Source of the DNA: Campylobacter magnus
Lineage (GTDB): Bacteria; Campylobacterota; Campylobacteria; Campylobacterales; Campylobacteraceae
Assembly: GCF_028649595.1 (NCBI RefSeq)
Contig: NZ_JAQSLK010000005.1
Coordinates: 1-64,000 of the forward strand
Direction: 5' to 3'
DNA: 64,000 bases
The notes beneath the pieces were generated by a model. That model worked only from the letters and a program-made list of their open reading frames with translations, searched no databases and was not told where the DNA came from. Shown piece after piece: positions 41,683-50,315 of the stretch. How positions within the stretch are numbered: position 1 is the first letter of the stretch; every line of letters begins with the position of its first letter. The translations under genes and the position numbers were made by a program.

Positions 41683-43290
41683 ATGGATAATTTTGGAGCC
41701 TTAGGGCTTATTCCGCCGCTGCTTGCTATCGCGCTTGCTTTTTTTACCAAAGACGCTGTTTTATCGCTATTTGTAGGAGTACTCTCAGGCACAATGATAG
41801 TAAATAGCGGCAATCTAGGCAGCTCGCTATTAGATGTATCAAACCTTTTTGCAAAGATTTTAGGCGATGCGTGGAATGTGCGGATATTTTTATTTTGCGC
41901 CTTGCTTGGCGGTTTTGTGGGGTTACTAGGGCATACTGGGGCTGCGCATTCATTTGGCGTGTGGGCGGCAAAAAGGCTAAAAAGCGGGCAAAGCTCGCAG
42001 TTTATGACCTTTATTTTTGGGCTTATTATTTTTATTGATGATTATTTTAGCGCGCTTGCAACCGGCTCAATCATGCGGCCAATTAGCGATAAAACTGGCA
42101 CCCCACGCGCAAAACTAGCCTACAATGTCCATAGCACCGCAACTGCTGTGTGCGTGATAGTGCCAGTTTCTAGCTGGGTGGTTACCATCATGTCTATCTC
42201 AAAAGACGCTCAGGGCTTTGAGAGCTTAGGGCTTTCGCCTTTGGAGTTTTTCTTAGGGCTTATTACTTATAATCTTTATGCTTTTGGAGTGCTGCTTTTT
42301 GTGCTTGGTATGATTGTCTTTAAAGCAGATTTTGGGCCGATGAAAAGGGCGCATGAGAGAGCAAAAGAAGGCAAGCTTTTTGATGAGGAAAAATTTGGTC
42401 TTGTGCCAAATGATACGGAGTTTGTAGAAAATAATAGGGCAAATCCTTTTGATATGATTTTGCCTATGATTTTGCTGATTTGTTCTGTGCTAGTGTTTTT
42501 TCCGCTAACTACGATGATAGCGGCAGTTGACGGGTCTAAAATCACAAGCTTAACGCAGGCTTATCATAGCATGAGTTTAAGCGATGCTTTTAAAAACACA
42601 GATGCCTCAGTGGCACTTTTGCACTCTATTATTTTTACTTTTTTCTTTACTTTTATTTACTATATCTTTCGTAGGCTAGTAAGCGCAAAGGCTTCGATGG
42701 CAGCTGTCAGCGAGGGCATAAAATCAATGGTGCCAGCCCTTACGATTTTGATATTAGCGTGGAGTATAGGCACTATAATCAAATCAGCGCCTAGCGAGGG
42801 CGGACTTGGTCTTGGCGTGTATTTAAGCGGACTTGTGGTAAATGGCGATTTTCCAGTATTTTTGCTAGCTAGCATTGTATTTTTGGTCTCTGGGCTTATT
42901 TCTTTTGCTACTGGGACTAGCTGGGGGACTTTTGGTATTATGATTCCGCTTGTGATGCCTATTGTTACAGCACTTGGAGCTTCAAACAACATGGGGCTAG
43001 AAGAACTTCAAAACATCACCTTTATCTGCATAGCAGCTGTGGTAGGAGGTGCGATTTTTGGCGATAATGCAAGCCCGATTAGCGATAGCACCATACTTTC
43101 GTCCACTGGCGCAGGCTGCCCTGTGCTAGAGCATATCGCTACGCAGATGCCTTATGCAGTTACTATCGCTATTGCAGCGGCGATTAGCTTTTTGTTTACT
43201 GGGATTTTTGGCAGTATTGCTGTAGGTTGGGTGTGTAATATAGCTTTGCTTTTAATGGCTTTATTTGTGCTACCAAAAGTGTGGAGATAA
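41683..43290 (+). CDS. NhaC-type Na+/H+ antiporter family protein
   Basis: The protein has 535 residues with about twelve membrane segments and the marks IIFIDDYFSALATGSIMRPI, FATGTSWGTFGIMIPL and GAIFGDNASPISDSTILSST, which are shared by NhaC and related carboxylate or amino acid/proton exchangers. The exact substrate cannot be read from sequence. AAAGGA lies eight bases before the start. A single gene between repeat mosaics. Confidence 0.85.
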   Translation: MDNFGALGLIPPLLAIALAFFTKDAVLSLFVGVLSGTMIVNSGNLGSSLLDVSNLFAKILGDAWNVRIFLFCALLGGFVGLLGHTGAAHSFGVWAAKRLKSGQSSQFMTFIFGLIIFIDDYFSALATGSIMRPISDKTGTPRAKLAYNVHSTATAVCVIVPVSSWVVTIMSISKDAQGFESLGLSPLEFFLGLITYNLYAFGVLLFVLGMIVFKADFGPMKRAHERAKEGKLFDEEKFGLVPNDTEFVENNRANPFDMILPMILLICSVLVFFPLTTMIAAVDGSKITSLTQAYHSMSLSDAFKNTDASVALLHSIIFTFFFTFIYYIFRRLVSAKASMAAVSEGIKSMVPALTILILAWSIGTIIKSAPSEGGLGLGVYLSGLVVNGDFPVFLLASIVFLVSGLISFATGTSWGTFGIMIPLVMPIVTALGASNNMGLEELQNITFICIAAVVGGAIFGDNASPISDSTILSSTGAGCPVLEHIATQMPYAVTIAIAAAISFLFTGIFGSIAVGWVCNIALLLMALFVLPKVWR

Positions 43291-43384
43291 GGAATTCTAG
43301 AATTCTTAAAATCTAGAATTCCTAAAATATAGAATTCTAGAATTCCTAAATTCTAGAATTCCCACTTAGGAATTCTAGAATTTT
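43289..43384. repeat. palindromic repeat cluster, convergent gap
   Basis: Seven GGAATTCTAGAATT-type units sit between the convergent antiporter and small hypothetical genes. Confidence 0.8.
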
Positions 43385-43722
43385 TAAACTGAAAAGTTAA
43401 AAAAATGCTTTTCGCTTTCTTCTTCATTTTGCCTTAACTCGCCTAGTTTTTTATCTATTTCATCTAGGTTTAGCTCTTTTTCATCTTTTTTCTTTTTTTC
43501 TTGCTTGGCGTTTTTTTGCTCTTGTTTGTCTCTTTCTGGATCAGTCTTATAGATCTCATCAGTGGCTCTGGTTTCTTCTACTTCTTTTTTTTGCTCGCTA
43601 GCAGCAGCGGCTGCCAGTGCGCTTTGCATATCAAACTTTGCTTGCTGTTCGCCTTGGATAGCGCTTGCTGCTGGGGCTACTTGGTTTGCGTAGATTGCGC
43701 CTGTTACTGGTGAAATTGCCAT
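43384..43722 (-). CDS. hypothetical charged protein
   Basis: The protein has 112 residues. The N-terminal 50 residues are Ala-rich (ISPVTGAIYANQVAPAASAI), then it is dominated by Lys/Glu/Asp, likely helical or disordered. There is no membrane segment. AAGGAAG precedes the start at 43722. It diverges from glmM. I do not recognise a family. The start resembles small flagellar or hook-associated accessory proteins only faintly. Confidence 0.55.
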   Translation of the reverse strand: MAISPVTGAIYANQVAPAASAIQGEQQAKFDMQSALAAAAASEQKKEVEETRATDEIYKTDPERDKQEQKNAKQEKKKKDEKELNLDEIDKKLGELRQNEEESEKHFFNFSV

Positions 43723-43833
43723 GATACTTCCTTTTATTAAAAAATCGGCAAAAACTCTTTAAAATGTAGAATTGTTACTGAATTTTTGCCTAAACTTGCT
43801 AAAATTATACCAAAAATCACAAAAAGGACAAAA

Positions 43834-45174
43834 ATGGGCAAATTATTTGGCACGGACGGCGTGCGTGGACTTGCTGGCGAGAGGCTTAGCGCAACTCTTG
43901 CTATGCGTCTAGCGATGGCAGCAGGGATTTATTTTCGCAAAGATAGCATAACAAACAATATCCTAGTAGGCAAAGACACTCGCAAAAGCGGCTATATGAT
44001 TGAAACTGCTATCGTAGCAGGGCTTACTGCTGTGGGCTTTAATGTTCGCCAAATTGGTCCTATGCCAACGCCAGCTGTGGCGTTTCTTACAGAAGATATG
44101 CGCTGCGATGCTGGTATAATGATATCAGCTAGTCATAATCCCTTTTATGATAATGGCATAAAGTTTTTTAACGCAAATGGAGATAAGCTAAGCGAGGCCG
44201 CTGAGGATGCTATAGAAGCGATTTATGCTAATGATGAGCTGATAGCTAGCGCACAGGCTACAAACATGCAAATAGGCGCTGCTAAACGCATAGATGATGT
44301 AATTGGCCGCTATATCGTCCATATCAAAAACTGCTTTCCCAGACATCTTACGCTAAAAGGTCTTCGCATCGTGCTTGATACAGCAAATGGGGCTGCATAT
44401 AAGGCTGCGCCAACGATATTTAGCGAACTAGGTGCTGAGCTAATCGTGCTTGGTGATGAGCCAAATGGACAAAATATAAACGAAAATTGTGGTGCACTTC
44501 ACCCAAATAACTTGGCTCTGCAAGTTAAGCATTTGCGTGCTGATATAGGCTTTGGCTTTGATGGGGATGCTGATAGGCTAGTGGTTGTAGATGAAAAAGG
44601 CGAGGTCGTCCACGGAGATGCCTTAATAGGCGTGCTAGCTACGCACCTAAAAAGGCAAAAACTACTAAAAAACGATGAAATAGTAGCAACTGTGATGAGC
44701 AATGCTGCCCTTGATGAGTATCTAAAAGCGCATAAAATCAAGCTAAGTCGCTCAGCGGTTGGGGATAAAAATGTGCTTGAGATGATGAAAGAGCGTGGCT
44801 TAAACTTTGGAGGTGAGCAAAGTGGACATATAGTATTTAGCGACTTTGCCAAAACTGGCGATGGGCTAGTAAGTGCGCTACAAGTAAGCGCGTGCTTGCT
44901 TGAGAGTGGCAAAAAGGCTAGCGAGCTTTTTGGAGAGATTAAGCCTTTTCCTCAAATTCTAGTTAATCTGCCTATTGGCAAAAAGCCGCCTCTTAGCGAA
45001 ATAGCTGGACTTGAAAAGCTTGAGGGCGAGCTAAAAAAGCTTGGAATTCGCTCACTTTTTCGCTACTCAGGCACTGAGAATTTACTGCGACTTTTACTTG
45101 AGGGCAAGGACGAGACAGCTGTAAAAACGCAAATGAAAAGGGTCCAGGACTTTTTTAGCTCTGCGCTAAAATAA
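43834..45174 (+). CDS. glmM: phosphoglucosamine mutase
   Basis: The protein has 446 residues from 43834, with AAAGGA upstream; an earlier ATG at 43786 has no ribosome site. Marks are [15 protein letters not shown], phosphoserine loop [15 protein letters not shown] (Ser100), metal loop [14 protein letters not shown] and sugar/phosphate sites [11 protein letters not shown] and [10 protein letters not shown]. It converts glucosamine-6-phosphate to glucosamine-1-phosphate for UDP-GlcNAc, feeding peptidoglycan and the glycan genes nearby. Confidence 0.96.
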   Translation: MGKLFGTDGVRGLAGERLSATLAMRLAMAAGIYFRKDSITNNILVGKDTRKSGYMIETAIVAGLTAVGFNVRQIGPMPTPAVAFLTEDMRCDAGIMISASHNPFYDNGIKFFNANGDKLSEAAEDAIEAIYANDELIASAQATNMQIGAAKRIDDVIGRYIVHIKNCFPRHLTLKGLRIVLDTANGAAYKAAPTIFSELGAELIVLGDEPNGQNINENCGALHPNNLALQVKHLRADIGFGFDGDADRLVVVDEKGEVVHGDALIGVLATHLKRQKLLKNDEIVATVMSNAALDEYLKAHKIKLSRSAVGDKNVLEMMKERGLNFGGEQSGHIVFSDFAKTGDGLVSALQVSACLLESGKKASELFGEIKPFPQILVNLPIGKKPPLSEIAGLEKLEGELKKLGIRSLFRYSGTENLLRLLLEGKDETAVKTQMKRVQDFFSSALK

Positions 45175-45334
45175 TCTAGAATTTCTAGGAATTCTAGATT
45201 GGAATTCTCTTTGGAATTCTAGTTTGGAATTCTAGTTTAAGGAATTCTAGATTGGAATTCTGGAATTCCTAAGGTAAATTCTAGAATTTCTAGGAATTCT
45301 AGATTAAGAATTCTAGTTTAGGAATTCTAGAATT
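45173..45334. repeat. palindromic repeat cluster behind glmM
   Basis: About thirteen AATTCTAGA-type units directly follow the glmM stop codon and lead into the structured stretch from 45335. Confidence 0.85.
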
Positions 45335-45614
45335 CCCAAACTCGCGCAGTCGTTTGGGATTTGCGGTAGCTGTAAAAATCAGGCTCCAAGGCTGCGAGGT
45401 GAATTTGGCTAGTTTTTACGCAAGGCTAGCCGTGGAGCCGTGTCCGCGGCAGCGGCTGCGAAAATTTTGCGCTGAATTTGCGAGCAAGTCGCTAGTAAAA
45501 GTAAAAATCTAAAGGCGACTTGCGAAGCAAAACAGCGTGAAAGTTTTCGCAGAACTGGCTGGGCTGCCTAAGCAAAAACTAGTCAAAGGCAGCCGCAGAC
45601 TGAGCCAGCCGATA
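45335..45614 (+). ncRNA. GC-rich multi-hairpin stretch (possible structured RNA)
   Basis: Four strong stem-loops follow one another: CCCAAAC/GTTTGGG (45335-45358); GGCTCCA/TGGAGCC (45382-45439) enclosing GGCTAG/CTAGCC; CTGCGAAAA/TTTTCGCAG (45456-45552) with inner GCAAGTCGC/GCGACTTGC; and GGCTGCC/GGCAGCC (45562-45594) inside a GGCTGG/CCAGCC outer stem ending near 45610. The stretch is much richer in G+C than its surroundings and has no open frame worth naming. It is not tmRNA, SRP RNA or RNase P RNA by their core motifs. It ends about 30 bp before the flippase gene, so a leader or an independent RNA are both possible. Confidence 0.45.
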
Positions 45615-45645
45615 AAAGCACAAAAGCCAAAAAGAAAAGGTAAAA

Positions 45646-47175
45646 ATGGCATTAAACCTAATCTCTAGCATCATCGTCTTTGCTATACAATTACTTGTGA
45701 ATTTCTTGCTAGCGCCTTTTATACTGCGCTCTTTGGGCGATGAGGCTTATGGACTGCTAACCCTAGCAAACTCGCTTGTAAGCTACGGCTACATTCTAAC
45801 CATGGTGATAAACTCAGTCTCAGGTCGCTTTATAGCCTTTGAGTACCATGCTGGGCGAGTTTTGCTAGCTAGCAAATACTATTCATCTGTGCTAGTAATA
45901 AACATAATATTTAGCCTTTTAATCTGCCTTAGTTCTGCTCTTTTTATCTACAAAATTGATGCTATTATAAATGTAAGCCCAGAGCTAAAAAGCGATGCGC
46001 AAATTGCCTTTGGGCTGTATTTTGCTAACTTTTGCTTGGGGCTATTTAATGGCATTTTCTCAGCCCTTGCTTTTGTGGTAAATAAAGTCTATCTCATCGC
46101 CTTTCGCTCAGCACTTGCAAGCTTGGTTTTTGCTGCTTTGGTTTTTGGGCTTTATTATTTTTTAGAACCGATGATTAGCTACTCAGCATTTGCAGCACTT
46201 ATTTCAAGCATAGTGGTTTTTATAAGCTCACTTTTTATAGTAAAAAAGCTTGGGCTTGGAGTGCGTTTTAGACTGCGCTATACAAGGTTAAGGCTGCTTA
46301 AAGCACTTTTTAAATCAGGTGCTTTTAATAGCTTTAATAGCCTAAGTTATAGCATAATAAATGGTGCTGATTTGCTGCTTTGTAATTTGCTTTTAAATCC
46401 TGCGATGGTGGGCATTATGGCAATTTCAAAGTCACTAATAATCACAATTGAGAGCTTTATAGCTATGCTAAGTGGCGTTTTTTCGCCAAAACTAACAGAG
46501 CTTTATGCTAAAAATCTAAAAGCCGAGCTTATTTATAATCTGCGCTTTGCTCTAAGGGCTCAGGCATTTATTTGCTTGCCGCCAATTTGTGCTTTTGTAG
46601 GGCTTGGAGCTGAGTTTTATGCTCTGTGGCTGCCTTTTAAAAGCAGCAGCGAGATAGCCTTTATCTACGCACTAGCGATGATTGCTGCTGCGCCTGCTTT
46701 ATTCTCGGCTTGTATGTATCCGCTGCTAAGTTTAAATATAATAGTAAATAGCCTGCGCCGCCCTGCTATGGCAAATTTAATAATGGCGCTTTGCACCTTT
46801 TGTTCTCAGTTTGCGCTTTTAAGCTTTACTAACTGGGGGCTTTGGGCTATGTTTGTTTGCGCTAGTGTTTGCTATATGGCAAGAATTTTGCTTTTTGATA
46901 TAGCAAATGCTGCTAGGAATTTAGAATTACCACAAAGTACATTTTTTATAGATTTTGCTAGAAATTTAGCGGCTTTTATAGCATTGCTTGCTATAATTTT
47001 AGCTCTAAAAAGCCTGATTTTATTTAGCTTTTCTTGGCTACTTTTGGTGCTTTTTGGGGCTTTGTTTTGCCTTTTTGGCTACTTGTTTTTGTTTTTTGTG
47101 CTCTTTAATAAAGAGCAAAGAACTTTATTTTTAGAACTAATCAAAGCAAAACTTTTAAAGGTAAAAAAATGCTAA
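45646..47175 (+). CDS. wzx: polysaccharide flippase (Wzx-like, MOP superfamily)
   Basis: The protein has 509 residues with about fourteen hydrophobic segments, starting VFAIQLLVNFLLAPFILRSL and GDEAYGLLTLANSLVSYG, the usual start of Wzx/RfbX-like exporters. It would flip lipid-linked oligosaccharides across the inner membrane. AAAGG is upstream. It overlaps the following glycosyltransferase gene by seven bases. It is the second export route in the window next to Wzm/Wzt, so it probably serves a different glycan. Confidence 0.85.
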   Translation: MALNLISSIIVFAIQLLVNFLLAPFILRSLGDEAYGLLTLANSLVSYGYILTMVINSVSGRFIAFEYHAGRVLLASKYYSSVLVINIIFSLLICLSSALFIYKIDAIINVSPELKSDAQIAFGLYFANFCLGLFNGIFSALAFVVNKVYLIAFRSALASLVFAALVFGLYYFLEPMISYSAFAALISSIVVFISSLFIVKKLGLGVRFRLRYTRLRLLKALFKSGAFNSFNSLSYSIINGADLLLCNLLLNPAMVGIMAISKSLIITIESFIAMLSGVFSPKLTELYAKNLKAELIYNLRFALRAQAFICLPPICAFVGLGAEFYALWLPFKSSSEIAFIYALAMIAAAPALFSACMYPLLSLNIIVNSLRRPAMANLIMALCTFCSQFALLSFTNWGLWAMFVCASVCYMARILLFDIANAARNLELPQSTFFIDFARNLAAFIALLAIILALKSLILFSFSWLLLVLFGALFCLFGYLFLFFVLFNKEQRTLFLELIKAKLLKVKKC

Positions 47176-48107
47176 TAAGCGTGATAATTCCAGTTTATAA
47201 CTCAGCTGCTTTTTTAAAAGAATGCGTAGGCAGCGTGTTGGATCAAGATGAGAATTTAGAAATTATTTTGATAAATGATGGCTCAAAAGATGACTCAGGC
47301 GCTCTTTGTGATGAGCTAGCCAAAAAAAATGCTAATATAAAAGTGCTTCACAAGCAAAACGGCGGAGTAAGTTCAGCAAGAAATGCTGGCTTAGAGCTAG
47401 CAAAGGGCGATTATATCGCTTTTATTGACAGCGATGATAGTATAAAAAAGGGATATTTTACTGATTTACTAGCAAAAATCGGCTCTAGCGATGCACTTGT
47501 GCTTAGCATAAATGATTATAAGGTGCCAAAGCCTTTTATTCTAAGTGGCCAGCAGGCTTTGGAGTTTATGCTAAAAGACAAAGCCCACCGCTTTGGCTGG
47601 GCTCCGTGGAATAAGCTATTTAAACGCTCTATTATAGGGGATTTGCGCTTTAATGAAAGTGAGCATGTAACAGAGGATTTTTCTTTTATCTCAAAGATTT
47701 TTTTAGGCGATATAAAAGTAGCCTTTGACACTGGTGGGCTGTATAACTACCAAGATAGCGATATTTCAATCATGCGTAGCAGCTATAACGCAAAGTATGA
47801 TTCTATGGTGCTTGTAGGTGATAATTTCTTAAAAGAATGCAAAGAGCGTGCGCCTAGCCTTGTGCCGCTTGCCTTTTTTGCACTGGCAAATGGCACGCTG
47901 TTTTTGATTTACAAAGCAAGAGAGGCCGGGCTTTATGAAAAAGTTGCTAGCTTTAGCGCAAGGCTAAGGGCAAATATTTTTCCTATAATTTTTAATAAGC
48001 ATGGCTCGCTGAAATTCAAGCTAGTCATCCTTGCCCACGCCTTTTGTCAAAAAATTTTGCTAGCTCGCTACCGCAAACAAAGCGCTAAAAATGAAAGCCA
48101 AAAATGA
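47169..48107 (+). CDS. family 2 glycosyltransferase
   Basis: The protein has 312 residues: GT-A fold start ISVIIPVYNSAAFLKECVGS, then LINDGSKDDSGALCDEL, NGGVSSARNAGLELAKG and metal site IAFIDSDDSI. It transfers a sugar from a nucleotide donor on the cytoplasmic side. It overlaps the flippase by seven and the next gene by four bases, one operon. Confidence 0.9.
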   Translation: MLISVIIPVYNSAAFLKECVGSVLDQDENLEIILINDGSKDDSGALCDELAKKNANIKVLHKQNGGVSSARNAGLELAKGDYIAFIDSDDSIKKGYFTDLLAKIGSSDALVLSINDYKVPKPFILSGQQALEFMLKDKAHRFGWAPWNKLFKRSIIGDLRFNESEHVTEDFSFISKIFLGDIKVAFDTGGLYNYQDSDISIMRSSYNAKYDSMVLVGDNFLKECKERAPSLVPLAFFALANGTLFLIYKAREAGLYEKVASFSARLRANIFPIIFNKHGSLKFKLVILAHAFCQKILLARYRKQSAKNESQK

Positions 48108-49102
48108 AGCTACTTTTTGTCATAACTAGCCTTGAAAATGGCGGTGCTGAGAGAGTTTGTGCTAGCTTGGCAAATTATTTTAGTGAAGAACATGAGGTAG
48201 AAATTCTCTATTTTAGTGGAGAGATTTTTTATGAAATAAGCTCTAAGGTAAAGCTTAATAAATTTACTAGGAATTCTAGAATTCCTAGGCTAGCTGCTAA
48301 GCTTTTAGCCATTAGAGGGCACGCCAAAGACGCTGATTGCGTGATTTCATTTATGGATAGCACAAATATTTTAAGCATTATTGCCACTGCGTTTTTGGGG
48401 CGAAAGCTCATTATCTCAGAGCACTCAGCTCATGATTTTGTGGGGCTTAAATGGAGAGTTTTAAGGCGCATTTTTTATCCTTTTGCTAGTGCTTTAACAG
48501 TGCTAAGCAAAAGCGATTTTAACTACTATTCTTTTGTGAAAAATAAAGCTATTATTTACAATCCTAGCATTTTTAAACCTAGCTTTGGCGGACAAAAAGA
48601 AAAGCTCATTATCTTTGTAGGCAGATTAGAGTATGTCAAAGGCTGCGATATTTTTTTGCGTGCTTTAGCACTTTTAAGGCTAGATGATTTTAAGGTGTTA
48701 GTGCTTGGCTCTGGTTCGCAAAAACAGAGCCTACAAAACCTTAGCGCAAAACTAGGTCTTAAAAATCTAGAATTCCTTGGGAGCGTTAGCGATATACAAA
48801 ACTACTACAAAAAAGCAAAAATCATCGTATCTAGCTCACGCTTTGAAGGTCTTGGTAATGCTTTAATTGAAAGTGCGTTTTTTGATTGTATTAGAGTGGC
48901 TACGCCAACAGCAGGAGCGCTAGAGCTGCTTGAAAATGGCAAAAACGGCTTTATCAGCTCTGATTTTAGCGAACAAGCACTAGCAAAGGCTATTTTAAAA
49001 GCCCTAAGCGCAGATGAGAGCGTGCTAGAAAATACTAGGGCCGAGAGTGAGAAATTTAGCCTAGAAAACATAGCTAAAGAGTGGTGGGAGCTAATAAAAT
49101 GA
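48104..49102 (+). CDS. family 4 glycosyltransferase with embedded palindrome
   Basis: The protein has 332 residues with GT4 marks FVITSLENGGAERVCASLAN, IIFVGRLEYVKGCDIFLRAL and SSRFEGLGNALIESAFF. Residues about 54-62 ([11 protein letters not shown]) are encoded by a perfect 22-bp copy of the intergenic palindrome (48267-48288), kept in frame; a second partial unit near 48767 encodes NLEFLG. The insert lies in the N-terminal acceptor domain. The gene overlaps its neighbours by four bases on each side. Confidence 0.88.
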   Translation: MKLLFVITSLENGGAERVCASLANYFSEEHEVEILYFSGEIFYEISSKVKLNKFTRNSRIPRLAAKLLAIRGHAKDADCVISFMDSTNILSIIATAFLGRKLIISEHSAHDFVGLKWRVLRRIFYPFASALTVLSKSDFNYYSFVKNKAIIYNPSIFKPSFGGQKEKLIIFVGRLEYVKGCDIFLRALALLRLDDFKVLVLGSGSQKQSLQNLSAKLGLKNLEFLGSVSDIQNYYKKAKIIVSSSRFEGLGNALIESAFFDCIRVATPTAGALELLENGKNGFISSDFSEQALAKAILKALSADESVLENTRAESEKFSLENIAKEWWELIK

Positions 49103-50130
49103 AAATACTTTTTATAATCTCAAATCTAGCAAATGGTGGGGCTGAGCGTGTATTATCCACGCTTTGCGATGAGTTTAGCAAAATGGGCGATACTTGCGAG
49201 ATTTTGTATTTTGAGCAAAATAGTGGGTATTATGAGTATAAAGCCACTTTAACCCATCTGCCCTTATATGAAAAAAAGGGAATTCTAGCTAAATTTAGCA
49301 AGTTTTGGCGCATAAACAAAGCTATCAAAAAAAGTAACTCAAAAGCTGTAATATCAATGCTAGATCAAACAAATATAAATGTGCTAATAAGCACCTTTTT
49401 TACCCCAAAAAGCGTGATAATCAGCGAACACACTGATGAGAGAGCCCTAAAATCACGCTTTTGGCGAGCTATGCGCCGCTTGCTGTATCCAAGGGCAAAG
49501 GCACTTGTAGTGCTAAATGAGAGCGAGAAAAACTACTATAATTTTTGCAAAAACGCAAAAGTAATTTATAATCCCTTAAATGCTGATTTTCTAAGCCACA
49601 GAATTCCAGTAAACAAAGAAAATATCGTCCTTTGCGTGGGCAGACTTGAAAGTGTGAAAAACTACGAGTTTTATCTAAAAAGCCTAGCACTAATAAGCCC
49701 TGATTTGCGCAAAAACTGGCGTTTTATCATCGCAGGAGACGGGTCGCAAAAAGAGCGTCTTTTAGCTCTAAATAACGAGCTAAAAATTGGCGCAGAGTTC
49801 ATAGGACACGCAAAAAATACAAAAGAACTCTACGCCAAAGCTAGCATTTTAGCCCTGCCTAGCAAAAGCGAAAGTTTTGGTAATGTTTTGGCTGAGTGTA
49901 TTAGTTTTTATTGCGCTAGAATTTCTACTCCAACAGCAGGTGCTAGCGAGCTAATAACCCACGCAAAAGATGGTATAATCGCAAGCGAGCTAGAGTTTGC
50001 CAAAGCCTTAGAACAGCTTATGAGAGATGAGAGCTTAAGGGCAAGCCTAGCTAAAAATGCCCTAAGACGCCTAGCAGACTTTGAGCCAGCAAAAATCGCT
50101 TTAAAATATAAAGAGCTGATTTTGAGCTAA
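49099..50130 (+). CDS. family 4 glycosyltransferase
   Basis: The protein has 343 residues from 49099 (ATGA overlap with the previous stop); an ATG six codons earlier is inside that gene. GT4 marks are FIISNLANGGAERVLSTLCD, VLCVGRLESVKNYEFYLKSL and LPSKSESFGNVLAECISF. It is clearly related to the preceding gene, suggesting an old duplication. It works in glycan assembly. Confidence 0.88.
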   Translation: MKILFIISNLANGGAERVLSTLCDEFSKMGDTCEILYFEQNSGYYEYKATLTHLPLYEKKGILAKFSKFWRINKAIKKSNSKAVISMLDQTNINVLISTFFTPKSVIISEHTDERALKSRFWRAMRRLLYPRAKALVVLNESEKNYYNFCKNAKVIYNPLNADFLSHRIPVNKENIVLCVGRLESVKNYEFYLKSLALISPDLRKNWRFIIAGDGSQKERLLALNNELKIGAEFIGHAKNTKELYAKASILALPSKSESFGNVLAECISFYCARISTPTAGASELITHAKDGIIASELEFAKALEQLMRDESLRASLAKNALRRLADFEPAKIALKYKELILS

Positions 50131-50136
50131 ATTTGC

Positions 50137-50142
50137 TATAAT
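50137..50142 (+). promoter_or_regulatory. -10 box before the HicB-like gene
   Basis: TATAAT with ATTTGC before it lies 18 bp upstream of the small gene, so hicB and the following glycosyltransferase can be transcribed apart from the upstream operon. Confidence 0.5.
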
Positions 50143-50159
50143 CACACAAAAGGATTAAA

Positions 50160-50315
50160 ATGATATTAAACGCAATCATAGAAAAAGACGAGTTTGGCTA
50201 CTTTGCCTATGTTCTAGCCCTTGAAGGCTGTGTATCCCAGGGCAAAAGCTATGAAGAAGCACTAGCGAATATAAATGAAGCTGCCAAACTCTACTTAGAG
50301 AGCATAAAGCAATGA
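50160..50315 (+). CDS. HicB-family protein, 51 residues, no HicA partner
   Basis: The translation is MILNAIIEKDEFGYFAYVLA followed by LEGCVSQGKSYEEALANINE and a helical end (AAKLYLESIKQ). This is the small HicB/UPF0150 fold (pattern of a short strand pair, GCVSQG turn, EEALANI helix). AAAGGA lies before the ATG; the stop overlaps the next start (ATGA). No HicA toxin gene is next to it and there is no DNA-binding C-terminal domain, so it is either an orphan antitoxin or a HicB-like protein with another role. Confidence 0.8.
   Translation: MILNAIIEKDEFGYFAYVLALEGCVSQGKSYEEALANINEAAKLYLESIKQ

Noticed and set aside
45335-45614. tmRNA, RNase P RNA or SRP RNA
   Set aside because: No tmRNA acceptor ends or tag frame, no GAGGAAAGTC-type P RNA core, and no SRP GGAA/GCA tetraloop arrangement could be found.
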